Virus record (IMG/VR): IMGVR_UViG_3300027759_000080
Coordinates: 1-64,000 of that record
From: a virus
Length of the DNA: 64,000 nt
Reading direction: 5' to 3' (one strand)
Positions within the stretch are counted from its first letter, which is position 1. Every line of letters begins with the position of its first letter. Positions 49,501 through 57,617 of the stretch are shown here, piece after piece. The notes beneath the pieces were generated by a model that saw nothing but the letters and a program-made list of their open reading frames with translations, had not been told where the DNA came from and did not search any database. The translations under genes and the position numbers were made by a program.

Positions 49501-52292
49501 TAACTGAAACCATAGCAAGAATAGCTAACGGAAATATAGACCTGTCAAAGATACCTACATCATTAAGAGACAAGATAATAGATTTCATTAACGGAATTGC
49601 CAAGTCTCTAGGATTAAAGCCCATGTTGAAAGGTTCTAATATCGCTACGTTCAAGAAGATGGCAAAAGAAATATCTGCCGCACTTAAAGAAGGTAAAGAT
49701 ATTAGTAGCATAGTTGGAATGGACAATGTTAAAAACTTTGAAAATTTAAGAAATGAAGACGGAAGTGATTTTGACCAATTTAAGATTTCAAATAAATTTA
49801 GAAATTTAATCAGTGGAATTACCTTTGAGTATGAATCTGATTCACAAAATTTTAAAGACTTAGTAAAGAAAGATAAGATTACAAATAATAAAGTACTAAG
49901 TGATTTTGAGGATATGTTCGTGATGCTCCATGTACCTGATAATGCGTTTACTGGTTTTATATATAAAGATGGAGAAATATTAGTTGAAGGCAAGGGAGGT
50001 GTTTATTTCCCAATTAAATTTAATAAGGAAGGGTATTTCTGGGCTTCAACAGAGGCTGGAGTAGATAAGCTTGTAGATGTATTAAACAAGACAAGAGCTG
50101 CTAATAAAGATAAAGATGGTAAGGTAAGACTTGCATTAATATCTTCTAGAGCTCAAAAAATAATGTCTTCAACAAATGCTTCAAATAATATGATTGAAAT
50201 ATTATTTTCTAAAGCATTTGACAAAAGAGCTAGACTAAGCGAGGCTCAAGTAAAGAGAGCTATATTTAATGCGTCAAATGAAATTCAGACATTATTTCAA
50301 GAAGATTATGATAAAAAAATAAAGGATTTAGAAAATAAAATAAAATCTGCTGACAATAAAATAAAGAAGAAGATAGAAGTTAGTAAAAACGAAAAAGAAA
50401 AACGCAGTGCAGAAAAAAGCTTAAAATCCGCAAAAGCAAGCGGTGCTGTGCAAGCTCCTGTATTTAATCTTAAAGAAAGTGCTGATTCTTACATGTCAAA
50501 ACTAGCTATTTTTAACAATGTAGACAACTCTTCTTTTGAAGAAAGAAAACTTTTTAATGAACTTACTTTAAAAAATATTAGAGATTTAATAAATGAAGAA
50601 GACGATAGATTAAATAAAGGAGACAAAAAGAAAGAAAGACAAGTTGCTCAAGAAATCCTTACATTTTTAGGTCAGGGTAAAGAAAGCATTAAGTTTAAAA
50701 CGTCTGGAGGAAGACTTTCTACAGCCAATTTAATTGCTGGGTTTTCTGATTTATTAGGAGAGCCTACGCTAAAAGGAGAAAATTCAAATAATATTTATGC
50801 TATACTAGAAATAGATACAGATGTAGAGAAGGTAAGAATAGATGATGCACATGGTTCTTATCCATTTGCAGTAAAAGGTAAAGAAGGTTCTAGTATTGTT
50901 TTGCATATATTGCAAGATAGAAGAAATTGGCAGCAAAGTGTGTTAGACCCTGAAACCAATAAGCCTATAGGTGAAGAGGAGATAATTGATGAAGAAACTG
51001 GAGAGCCTAAGACTTATGAAAAAAGAATAGCAGAAATACTGCCACCAACAGCTGGAATAACTTTTGAGCCTATAAAAATATCTACTAAGAGCCAACCTCA
51101 ATTATCAAAAGGTAATAGAGGCAAGACAGGTAAGCCTATTAATTGGGAGCAATCAAAAGAAGGTAAGGGCGACCCTAGTATATCTTCAAGAAATTCAATA
51201 GTACAAGAAGCTGCTAAAAACTTAAAAGAAGGTAAAATTACAAACGAAGAGTACAGGGCAACAGCTTCAGAAAATAGCCCAATCAGAGCTATAACTAGAT
51301 TTTTTAACCCAGCTACACTCCAAGAAATTAGAAATGCATTTGCTGCTGGTACAAAAAAAGATACAGAGGCGGAAAATATAAACAAGCCAGTTAAAGAAGG
51401 AACGAGAGTTGGATTAAGACTAGACATTCCAAGTTATAAGTTTAATAATACTTGGGTTGTTTCTATTCATGAGGGGTTTACAAAAGCTGGAAAAATTCTT
51501 TCATATAGCAATGTTGCTAAAATAAAAAATGTATCTTTTGAACCAGTTCCAGAAGCGGCATTAAACATAGCCACTGGTGATAAGACAAAATCTTCAGTAG
51601 CAAGAATGTATGGCGAATGGCAAAACATTCAAGGCGGAACAATGAAAGAGCGTGGTGAAAACGCCAAGAAAATGGTTCAGGATATTGTTAACGACCCTAA
51701 CTATGTACAGGTTGGAATGAATCCATTTAGACAGTCTTATTTTTACGATAGAAGCAGCGATATTGGTAGACCAATAAAGTCGGCAGATGAAGTAATTCAA
51801 ATTGGAGGTTTAGTATATGCTAAAAACCCTGTGTACGGCAACTGGACAGATGAGGCGTATAGAGTAAAAGGACTATTAGATGCAAATCAAAATCCTGTAC
51901 AATTCTCAAAAGGAGGCAGAGATGTTCAGCCTGTTGTTGATATGATTAAAGAATCTCAGAACGAAGGTGAGTTAACTGACAAAGAAATAGCTGAAACTTT
52001 AGAAGATTATTTTCCTAAGGAAGATATTCAGGCGGCATTTGATTTAATAAATAACCCAACTGAAAATGAATCGCCAACTACTACCACAGAGCAAGCAGAG
52101 TTTACTCCAAACGTCAAAGACATAGAATCATTTAAGAAGATACTAGGAACTACAAGTGGCGCTATTAGAAACAAGAACATAGCTGAAGCTGTTAAAGTAA
52201 ATCCTAAAGTTCAAGAAATCATGGATAACTTTGAAGAGCTAAAGAAACAATTGATGGCAAGCGTAGAGCTGACCGAAGATTGTAGTTGGTAA
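43590..52292 (+). CDS. giant polyvalent virion protein with HEGTH peptidase motif
   Basis: This protein of 2900 residues takes one seventh of the window. Residues 9-66 carry a tandem repeat (LLEEYIATANSGKYKS and LLEEYVATANSGKYKT). Residues about 466-684 are hydrophobic/amphipathic, as in membrane-inserting cargo. Residues 1440-1585 contain LGYPKKLLEVRTSNGKIAEF, which is RelA/SpoT-domain-like. Residues 1750-1830 are a Lys/Glu/Ala coiled coil. HEGTH with H1914, E1915 and H1918, then the ETITETIARIA helix, is a Zn-peptidase motif. Residues about 2604-2757 (RLDIPSYKFNNTWVVSIHEG to FYDRSSDIGRPIKSADEVIQ) match a 'large polyvalent protein-associated domain'. Such proteins are carried in virions and injected with the DNA to modify the host. 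Exact activities are inferred. Confidence 0.75.
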   Translation: MPEGIDKGLLEEYIATANSGKYKSMAEVNAKFPELKDYSPDLLEEYVATANSGKYKTLDEVNSKFPEFSTSKTPAVPSFSTDMSNTNTLPVMKNSPLQANVDKPVKVVAPTYIDPTKVLKTKDVVDINAEKAPKTMAQIDEESRITMQNRNIFTLTQRGLDESIEYQNLLVKKLAKELGYTDDNSLKGTTAVQKLANDRQEGWKEDYLEPEELAQVRAFEDYEVFKEQGREKESNEALQKYLNSRTEYRKKIDNDIVDLKGELVSAEGDDAVLIRATIAELEAKKLPFYDPKKQMESFLTENETDVAAVSKPTETAQEKLKKYILAQDNLVTNLRNRLGITGKNNSFQRFTDEWKVLQGDRRQKDDLELLHNTELKIKNAVQILELNRTPLDKDSAWGVLAKEFVGELIPMKKGFSGVDNTIAANIGSIVRDADITYAANEKQVQTAEFASNQYQFGSAKWVSQNLAPTLAIMVEMIPATLLTEGLGSTGYLSRLSRPLKILAERGSLGKAGGTFFKVIQANKYGRGLLKAAASGVNYGIESQAVTMLAPQLKDEMGFSNGLFAGTVGSIAGQLTGKVMETSLKSIATLFGNKAPQAIAAIEKYGSVIAKAKEFSNTVAGETVEEYGEQLMSIYKESDNYKNFIYNLKKHYETTDALEEFATILMMSVGAPAGSTLGKSLFSASKKAYNNLSRKERETASRMADEIHNEVNLAMDDAANQTIRDENIQVPTRSNEEQDNAILQKQKDLKLPTAPEVVLSDVSKAAMAKMEGGEALTIEELKELSNELYQRYNGISATKDQDNRQFTTEQINETLIKLENNITLLENSKNKLEESGEASIVVNPNEAVTQDAKPVTSTPNTKFYQGVDFRAQTGLPNGDYTEEQVKAAREAKLKKEGVTPAEIETINAEEEIIPATETPAAPISGVSGEVQASGDVEQTTASENEVKAEEIRNKLDKLTEGFVNDGKTEKEAEDLAFKSISEEEKQVLRDSYNESRNQPKTKQNDKENGTGVQSNIGEGQEPIKTQPIETTGGEKIEASGNVQASEEEVVKPIADQIEELRVKEKAEYDAMPNQKDDAKREKIYEKYNALITPLLEQQKEEIKQAEKTTSVYVAPFYDATVKDIKEVKDIEKSPAYKKYIETMYSAAEALGIKIKKTVGNLGKYTHDTTGIEISEISTLVELETDDIEKATEFAVLMGALAPEVQESTISAQVLSEDEITPDRHTADFHNIKVDNIKEAVEIAALSGLDHTIIVADNVIQIISFKYWSVEENDEFDQKVENLIQKLKEKGINYETNTKAVESRFITASPSEFTPYNREDIIRRMEEKVGKNDGDTGLEKGLLRRRQMLRDAIQNAKIRNNEFLRQEKLASERAEYGKLRTKQIELEKNGERLSDEEVKRFTELLNILIPSTQETIRNASEDYEEARKELEKVAAKVIGDLGFLSTFGIKRAERAATKILRWYKGKAQWLGDGARTNLIAYNEKDVMVLYKKLQAQFKGGIIRLEKDPTELGYPKKLLEVRTSNGKIAEFQVMTPEGYLAKDGINGFPEEKRDFAAKELAKIQKRLGWLIPDGVGHYFYEIERDFNVPTDLRERAKAISLKYYNAFLKADSKYTEKEFLDEISQFKKDVDAADKTNWDKGNNGISPVTVNDFIEDTNNQYEPITVSDTSHDTFTKDNAIDYEEDEKEGDNGRSYTYLASVTVSLVDDVSGETIGSITKLKDEYGDVTWSAEDSDGSEVADNVGTKNEAQRALVEQHNKQKAKEFNKEKARGIKERTKQRAIEAEKAAKAKEKAEKESEKEKAEKEKAEKETEKAKPEQTEKEKAKEKAKEALRAKAAAVNAEVVSAAQRVQQALEATGITVEVIDNEKDFQDKLDAEGVKRDSSVGASGVFISKSGKIFINASKVDAKWGSVDVWHEGTHPIINIIRNTNPKLYKSIIDGLNELVASNPEIAAVVEWAQSNYEGENTLEDETITETIARIANGNIDLSKIPTSLRDKIIDFINGIAKSLGLKPMLKGSNIATFKKMAKEISAALKEGKDISSIVGMDNVKNFENLRNEDGSDFDQFKISNKFRNLISGITFEYESDSQNFKDLVKKDKITNNKVLSDFEDMFVMLHVPDNAFTGFIYKDGEILVEGKGGVYFPIKFNKEGYFWASTEAGVDKLVDVLNKTRAANKDKDGKVRLALISSRAQKIMSSTNASNNMIEILFSKAFDKRARLSEAQVKRAIFNASNEIQTLFQEDYDKKIKDLENKIKSADNKIKKKIEVSKNEKEKRSAEKSLKSAKASGAVQAPVFNLKESADSYMSKLAIFNNVDNSSFEERKLFNELTLKNIRDLINEEDDRLNKGDKKKERQVAQEILTFLGQGKESIKFKTSGGRLSTANLIAGFSDLLGEPTLKGENSNNIYAILEIDTDVEKVRIDDAHGSYPFAVKGKEGSSIVLHILQDRRNWQQSVLDPETNKPIGEEEIIDEETGEPKTYEKRIAEILPPTAGITFEPIKISTKSQPQLSKGNRGKTGKPINWEQSKEGKGDPSISSRNSIVQEAAKNLKEGKITNEEYRATASENSPIRAITRFFNPATLQEIRNAFAAGTKKDTEAENINKPVKEGTRVGLRLDIPSYKFNNTWVVSIHEGFTKAGKILSYSNVAKIKNVSFEPVPEAALNIATGDKTKSSVARMYGEWQNIQGGTMKERGENAKKMVQDIVNDPNYVQVGMNPFRQSYFYDRSSDIGRPIKSADEVIQIGGLVYAKNPVYGNWTDEAYRVKGLLDANQNPVQFSKGGRDVQPVVDMIKESQNEGELTDKEIAETLEDYFPKEDIQAAFDLINNPTENESPTTTTEQAEFTPNVKDIESFKKILGTTSGAIRNKNIAEAVKVNPKVQEIMDNFEELKKQLMASVELTEDCSW

Positions 52293-52316
52293 TAAATATA
52301 TAAAAACTTAAATTTG
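52286..52316 (+). promoter_or_regulatory. promoter of the ferritin gene
   Basis: TTG at 52286-52288 (in the last codons of the giant gene), 20 bases, TAAATTTG at 52309-52316, eight bases before the ATG at 52325. Separate transcription of the ferritin gene is therefore likely. Confidence 0.75.
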
Positions 52317-52324
52317 TACACATT

Positions 52325-52819
52325 ATGAGTGAATACTATAAAATAAGTGACGAGGCTATGGAGATTATTTCTCCTTTAGCTGAAATAGAATTAGAACAGT
52401 CAACCTTCTATAATCAATTAGCTGTAACTGCTAATAGACTAGGATTTCTACGAGCACAAAAATATTTTAACCAAGAAGCTATAGAAGAGAAAGAACACTT
52501 TATGGGCTGGGTTGATTATATCTCTGGAAGGGGAAATGCTTACACTATTCCTGCTATTGGAGCAACTAAATGCAAGAGCAAGAGCTTGTATGAGCTAATA
52601 GAAATGGCATTAGCTAAAGAAACTGAGGTTAGTAAGTTATATGCAGAGCAAGGTATGAAGTTATTCAACGTAGACCAACTTGCATATCAGAAGTTAATTG
52701 GCTACTTACAAATTCAAAACGATGCGATAATATTCTACACTGACTTGTGTGCAGTATTTGAAGGACTAGATAAGAACGGTGAGATGAGTGCTGAGCATTC
52801 GTACTTCAAGAATAAATAA
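52325..52819 (+). CDS. phage-encoded ferritin-like iron storage protein
   Basis: This 164-residue protein matches bacterial ferritin. Helix A has E22 and Y29 (EIELEQSTFYNQ, as E17 and Y24 of E. coli FtnA). Helix B has E54, E55 and H58 (EEKEHFMGWVDYI, as EEMTH and DYL). Helix C has E99 (AKETEVSKLYAE, as E94). Family phrases such as YTIPAIGA also appear. Ferritin cages oxidise and store iron at a diiron site. The helix-D ligand (Gln/Glu in FtnA) is uncertain, with Q129, Q131 or D133 as candidates. Half of the usual 24-mer contacts cannot be judged here. It has its own promoter among virion genes. Why a phage keeps ferritin is open: iron supply, or protection of DNA from oxidants. Confidence 0.85.
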   Translation: MSEYYKISDEAMEIISPLAEIELEQSTFYNQLAVTANRLGFLRAQKYFNQEAIEEKEHFMGWVDYISGRGNAYTIPAIGATKCKSKSLYELIEMALAKETEVSKLYAEQGMKLFNVDQLAYQKLIGYLQIQNDAIIFYTDLCAVFEGLDKNGEMSAEHSYFKNK

Positions 52820-52829
52820 TAAAAATATT

Positions 52830-52910
52830 AAGTCAAGGGATGTAGTGTTTAATGGCAGCACGCTGTTCTCGGACAGAAGATGGAATTCGATTTTCTGCTC
52901 CCTATGACTT
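52830..52910 (+). ncRNA. tRNA-like cloverleaf with leader-trailer pairing
   Basis: No open frame is present. AAGTCA (52830-52835) pairs with TGACTT (52905-52910), and AGGGA (52836-52840) with TCCCT (52899-52903). Inside is a D-arm GTGT/GCAC (52845-52848/52858-52861) with loop TTAATGGCA containing GG. A short anticodon-like arm CTGT/ACAG (52863-52866/52873-52876) has a 6-base loop TTCTCGG-like, one base shorter than normal. A T-arm TGGAA/TTCTG (52881-52885/52893-52897) has loop TTCGATT. The acceptor is only five pairs with a T-C clash, and no CCA is encoded. It may be an atypical tRNA, a degenerate tRNA or a tRNA mimic. Anticodon uncertain. Confidence 0.55.
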
Positions 52911-52949
52911 TTGTCATTTGCTAATTAAAATAAAATAAGAATAAAAAAC

Positions 52950-55900
52950 ATGGCGTGTTTCGTAACATATAAAGGAAAGAGATATAGTGAGGCTGAATTC
53001 TTCGCATTGCTTTCAGCAGGTGAGTATGACAAACTAGTAGCTGACGGAAGTTTTGTTCCTAAAAAGATAACTTTGTCTACAGATGCACCTGCTCCAACAG
53101 GAGGCAAGATGAAAGAAAGAAGCCTTACAAAACAATTCTTAAAGGACAATCCTTCTTTACAAATGTCAGAAGGGGCTATAAATTACGAAGAGATATCTAA
53201 TAAAAGCACTGTAAAAGAAGTAATAAATCTTATTGACGAAATGGGTTTAGATGCTGCTATATACGCTGTTAATGATTTTAAGAACGGAATGAATCTTAGG
53301 ATTAGATTTACCATGGCACAGATAGCAATAAAGAAGCTTTCTGCTGAGGGAAGATTAGACGAGGCTAGTGATTTAAGAGAAAACTTAGTAGTTGCAGCTA
53401 CAGAGGCTGGACAAGGCGTACAGGCATTTGCGATGTTTCCTGCACTTACGCCTGAAGGCGAACTAAGAAAGATGTTAAAGATGATTAACAACATTAACAA
53501 GAAGAGAGAGGAAAAAGACAAGAAGCTAAAGAAGATAAAAGAAAAGTTTAAAGAAGCTAACGAAGATGCTATAAACGAGGCTGTTGAAAACTTAGGAGGT
53601 AAGCCTTCTGAAAAAAGAAAGAAAGCAGCAAGAACATATGCTGACTACGGTACTAAGAATAAGGTAATTACAAAAGAAAAGTACGAGGAGATGAAAAAAG
53701 CCCTTGCTAATAAATCTTTTGGATTAGTATTGCCTGTTCAATTAATTCCTGTTGGTGTATATCATTTAGAGGCTGGCTCAAGAAAGTTTAAAGAATTTAG
53801 CGAGGCACTTATAGAAGATTTTGGCGACAAGGTAAAACCATATTTAGCTGACCTTTATAAGAAAGCAGCAAAAGAATTAGATATTCCTGCATCGGAAATA
53901 GATAGTGAAGCAACTATCTTACAGGAGAACAAAGACAGAAGGGCTAGAGAAGCTAAGAAAAGTGTAAAAGGAGCTCTTAAAGACTTGAATAAATCTATTT
54001 CAGATATAGCTATAAAGCATTACACAGAAATAGAATCTACTAAAAAATCTTTAGTTGATAAGATAATGGAAGGTACAGATTTAACTGAAAATGAGGCTAA
54101 AGAATATGCTAAAGCTATAGAAGAAGAATTTGAAAGATTAGTTACAGAAAAGAAAAAGAAAATACTAGACACAGTATTTAATCCAAGAGAAAGAAAAAAA
54201 CCTGCGCTAAAAAACTTAGAATCAGACTTATTAAAATTAACAAATTTAGGAGCTTTTAAAGAAGAGGCTTTAGTAGAAGCATATGCTAAAAATATGGGAT
54301 GGAAAAAGCTTTCTAAAGAAGAAATTGCAGAAATAGAAAGATTGGCATCTGTAGTAGAAGAAACCTCAGAAGGGATAAAAAGAGCTCAGGCTGTTGAGGA
54401 TTTATTAGGATACGAGGCTAAGATAAAAGGCATTTCATTTATGGATATTTTAACATCTATATGGTATGCAAATGTTTTGTCTGGATTTACAACTCAGTTA
54501 GTTAACGTAGTAGCCAACGCAACACAATTACTATTCTCTCTTGCGGAAACTACAATAAGAAACCCTAAAACAGGAATATTTGCGGCTAGGGGTATTATAG
54601 ACGGTTTCAATAAAGGATTACTAGAAGCTGGCAGTTCTTTAAAGACTGGCTATAATCCAATCAGAGGAAGAGTAGAAATACCTTCTACCTTAGAACTTGT
54701 AACTTTTAAGGGAGGTAAATACAATCCATACAACTACCATAAGTATGTAAGAAGACTAATGGTAGCTTCAGATGTTATTATGTTTGAGGCTCAAAAGGAA
54801 ATGAGAGCTTATCAGTGGGCTAGAATGTTAGCCGCCAAGGAAAACAAGTTAGACCCTACTGTAAGAATTAAGCAAAGAGCTCTAGATATATTACACGCAA
54901 ATGATAATACTATTCCAGAAGCTAAAAAAACAGCGGCAATAGAAGCTCAAACAGAAATAAATGCATTAAATAGTCAAAACTTATCTAGTTCTGAAAAAGC
55001 AAAGAAAATAAAGAATATAAGAATAAATGAAAAAAGAAGAGTCTTTGAATTAGTTCAAGAAAGCAGGGGTTCTGAAATATTAGACGAATCAAACGCTTAT
55101 GCCGCTTGGAATACTTTTAATCATCCTGCTTCAGGTTTATTGGGATGGGGTACTGAGTTAATAAACAAAGGAATAGGTAAAAACGAAAAAACAAAATTAG
55201 GTAGATTTATAATTCCTTTTACAAACGTAATAGCAAACGTGGCTAACATGGGAATAAATTATACTCCATGGGGATACCTAAGAGTTGCCAAGTTAACTAT
55301 AGGTGGTAAAGAAATATTAAAAGGAGAAGGCTCTGTATTTGATAATCCTAGAAAAGAATGGGATTCTATGTCTGATATGCAAAAAGAACAGTACAGAGTA
55401 GAAATAATGACAAAAGCTACAGTTGGATTAGCATTGTCCGCAGCTTTATTAATGCTTACAATAAAAGGTGATGACGATGATGAGCCTTTATTAGAAGTGA
55501 CAGCAAATGCTACTGGAGACTGGAAAAAAAATGAACCGCTTAAAAAAGATGGATGGCAGCCATATTCATTTAGAGTTTACAATAAGAAAACTAAAGAATA
55601 TGGTGATTGGATTTCTTATCAGTACAGTCCTATGTTAGTAATGTTTAGTCTTATTGGAAATCTTGGAGATTACGATAGATATAGAAAAGAAAAAAATGAC
55701 GATTCACTTATAAATAGAATGACTTTTGCTATTATTAACGCTTCGAGAACATTTTTAGACGGAACTTTCTTAGTATCTTTAAATTCTACTCTTAAAGCTT
55801 TAACAGAAACCAAGGTAGATAGAGTTGCGGACGATTATATCAAATCTTTATTTAAAACCACTAAAGGATTTGTTTTGCCTGCTCTTGTAACTCAAACATC

Positions 55901-56678
55901 AAGAGAAGTTCAAAAAGCGTTTGATATTCCAGAAAAAAATGCTGGAAATAGTTTGTTAGCAGAAATAATAAAAGATATTCCTGTTGCTAGAAATATGCTA
56001 AACGATAAGTTAAATATATGGGGACAAAGGTCTATTGCAGATACGGATAAATTTACTTCTAAATCTGAAGACACCGACTTAACCACAACACTTAAAAATA
56101 AAAAAGTATTTTTAGAAGAACCAAATATTAAGAAAACAAATATTATAGATATAGAAAATGGTAAGTTTAGAGCAATAACTAATGATGAATTCTTTAATTA
56201 TGCAGAGGAAAGAGGTAAATACTTATACGAAACTTTAACAGATAGACTTGAAGACATCAAAGAAATGTCAAATGAGGATGCTCAAAAAGAAGTAAGCTCT
56301 ATTGTTTCAGATGCGTCAAAATTAGCTGAAGCTAAAGTTTCTTTGCCAAAAGACAGTTACGAAATGATTAAGCTAGAAATGGATATCAAAAACATAGGAG
56401 ATAATCAAAAAGCAAAAGAAAAAATGCTTTACAAACAAGCTATGGAATCCGCTTTAAATATAACTCCCGAGTACAAAAAAGAAATAGAAGATATTAAAAA
56501 TGATAATGTTAGTCAAATATCTAGATACATAGTTTCTAAATCTGAAAATGACATAAATATGCAAGAGATTATAAAATTATTACAATTAGGTAAGGTTAGC
56601 GAGGATAATATGTCAAAAGTAGTAATAGCCGCATCTCAATTATTAAAAGAAAGAGCAGTAAAACCAACAATAAAATAA
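52950..56678 (+). CDS. large polyvalent virion protein, membrane-associated
   Basis: This 1242-residue protein begins with MACFVTYKGKRYSEAEFFAL. Charged helical N-terminal parts follow, with many Lys/Glu-rich segments (REEKDKKLKKIKEKFKEANE). Hydrophobic segments appear later: WYANVLSGFTTQLVNVVANA near residue 505 and FIIPFTNVIANVANMGINYT near 757, with TVGLALSAALLMLTIKG near 824. These match the 'large polyvalent protein-associated' domain 38-type signature (Phe-Thr-Thr-Gln-Leu-Val-Asn, then Phe-x-Pro-Phe-x-Asn-x-x-Ala-Asn). It is likely a virion cargo protein that inserts into the host membrane during DNA entry. Activity not known. Confidence 0.65.
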   Translation: MACFVTYKGKRYSEAEFFALLSAGEYDKLVADGSFVPKKITLSTDAPAPTGGKMKERSLTKQFLKDNPSLQMSEGAINYEEISNKSTVKEVINLIDEMGLDAAIYAVNDFKNGMNLRIRFTMAQIAIKKLSAEGRLDEASDLRENLVVAATEAGQGVQAFAMFPALTPEGELRKMLKMINNINKKREEKDKKLKKIKEKFKEANEDAINEAVENLGGKPSEKRKKAARTYADYGTKNKVITKEKYEEMKKALANKSFGLVLPVQLIPVGVYHLEAGSRKFKEFSEALIEDFGDKVKPYLADLYKKAAKELDIPASEIDSEATILQENKDRRAREAKKSVKGALKDLNKSISDIAIKHYTEIESTKKSLVDKIMEGTDLTENEAKEYAKAIEEEFERLVTEKKKKILDTVFNPRERKKPALKNLESDLLKLTNLGAFKEEALVEAYAKNMGWKKLSKEEIAEIERLASVVEETSEGIKRAQAVEDLLGYEAKIKGISFMDILTSIWYANVLSGFTTQLVNVVANATQLLFSLAETTIRNPKTGIFAARGIIDGFNKGLLEAGSSLKTGYNPIRGRVEIPSTLELVTFKGGKYNPYNYHKYVRRLMVASDVIMFEAQKEMRAYQWARMLAAKENKLDPTVRIKQRALDILHANDNTIPEAKKTAAIEAQTEINALNSQNLSSSEKAKKIKNIRINEKRRVFELVQESRGSEILDESNAYAAWNTFNHPASGLLGWGTELINKGIGKNEKTKLGRFIIPFTNVIANVANMGINYTPWGYLRVAKLTIGGKEILKGEGSVFDNPRKEWDSMSDMQKEQYRVEIMTKATVGLALSAALLMLTIKGDDDDEPLLEVTANATGDWKKNEPLKKDGWQPYSFRVYNKKTKEYGDWISYQYSPMLVMFSLIGNLGDYDRYRKEKNDDSLINRMTFAIINASRTFLDGTFLVSLNSTLKALTETKVDRVADDYIKSLFKTTKGFVLPALVTQTSREVQKAFDIPEKNAGNSLLAEIIKDIPVARNMLNDKLNIWGQRSIADTDKFTSKSEDTDLTTTLKNKKVFLEEPNIKKTNIIDIENGKFRAITNDEFFNYAEERGKYLYETLTDRLEDIKEMSNEDAQKEVSSIVSDASKLAEAKVSLPKDSYEMIKLEMDIKNIGDNQKAKEKMLYKQAMESALNITPEYKKEIEDIKNDNVSQISRYIVSKSENDINMQEIIKLLQLGKVSEDNMSKVVIAASQLLKERAVKPTIK

Positions 56679-56684
56679 ATAAAC

Positions 56685-56692
56685 TATATTTG
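56685..56692 (+). promoter_or_regulatory. -7 motif before the second fibre cluster
   Basis: TATATTTG at 56685-56692 lies four bases before the ATG at 56697. The -33 element is unclear. A leaderless transcript is likely if the promoter is active. Confidence 0.5.
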
Positions 56693-56696
56693 CACT

Positions 56697-57617
56697 ATGA
56701 GCCTTTTACCAACAAATAACCTTGAGATTGTAGACCATTTCGGGGAGATAATTAACTTTACTGACACTACTGGCAGCTATGCCATAAGTAATACTGATGG
56801 ATACGGAAGTCCGAACCTAACATACGCACAGGTTGGCGGAATAAATTTACTAATAGGAAACTATGTAAATATAACTCCTTCAGCACTAGGTGCTGGAGCT
56901 GCTTTAGTACCTTACACTCAATATATTAAAACTAGCGGAGCTTCAAGAACCTACGATGGTAAAATATTAACAGTAGGCAACTACCTTGTCCCTCATACAA
57001 CAGGATTAGTAGTGGCAGCTGGAGATACATTTCAAACAACAGGATATTATAATCCGCTAATAACTCCATTAAGATGGTTACCAACAGCAGCAGGAACTCC
57101 TTTATACTTAAGCACACAAGACTTAGGCTATACCACACTTGGTATTATACCTGATAGCATACTAACTTTACAGTACGAGGTTTATGGAATTGTAAACACA
57201 TCATCACCATTTTCAGCAGTATTAGGCACTAAGTACTTAGTTACTGGTACTGGAAATGTTACATACTTAGGAAATACCTACAGACAAGGCGAAGTTTTTA
57301 CAGCATCAGGAACAACATCAGTAGCGATAGTTGCTGGAACTGGAACTTTTGGAGTTGCACCTTATAATAGCGGAGCAGTAAGTAACTTTCAAACTATTTA
57401 TAACCTAGAGACTAGTCTAGTAGAGTTGCAAACATCAAACATTTTAAGCCCTAAAACTCAAAGTAGAGAGTATAACTATCAAGTAGCCACCATATTTACA
57501 AACATATATACTATGCAGAATGCTGCAAACATAGGTTTAGTAAGTCTAGGTCAGGCGTATAATAATATTGTAAGTTTACAGCAAGAAGTTGATAATTTAA
57601 CCAACAATATTTACTAA
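56697..57617 (+). CDS. structural protein of the second tail/receptor cluster
   Basis: This 306-residue protein is beta-rich, with Gly/Thr/Ser/Asn-rich repeats such as KYLVTGTGNVTYLGNTYRQG, and ends in a helical coiled-coil segment with LGQAYNNIVSLQQEVDNLTN. The gene at 59182 has a similar motif plan (YIVITGTLTLEGVSYNSGDV, TYIVKGTPNAF) and a helical end, so they may be paralogues. Possibly a fibre or baseplate component. It overlaps the next gene by one base (TAATG). Confidence 0.6.
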   Translation: MSLLPTNNLEIVDHFGEIINFTDTTGSYAISNTDGYGSPNLTYAQVGGINLLIGNYVNITPSALGAGAALVPYTQYIKTSGASRTYDGKILTVGNYLVPHTTGLVVAAGDTFQTTGYYNPLITPLRWLPTAAGTPLYLSTQDLGYTTLGIIPDSILTLQYEVYGIVNTSSPFSAVLGTKYLVTGTGNVTYLGNTYRQGEVFTASGTTSVAIVAGTGTFGVAPYNSGAVSNFQTIYNLETSLVELQTSNILSPKTQSREYNYQVATIFTNIYTMQNAANIGLVSLGQAYNNIVSLQQEVDNLTNNIY

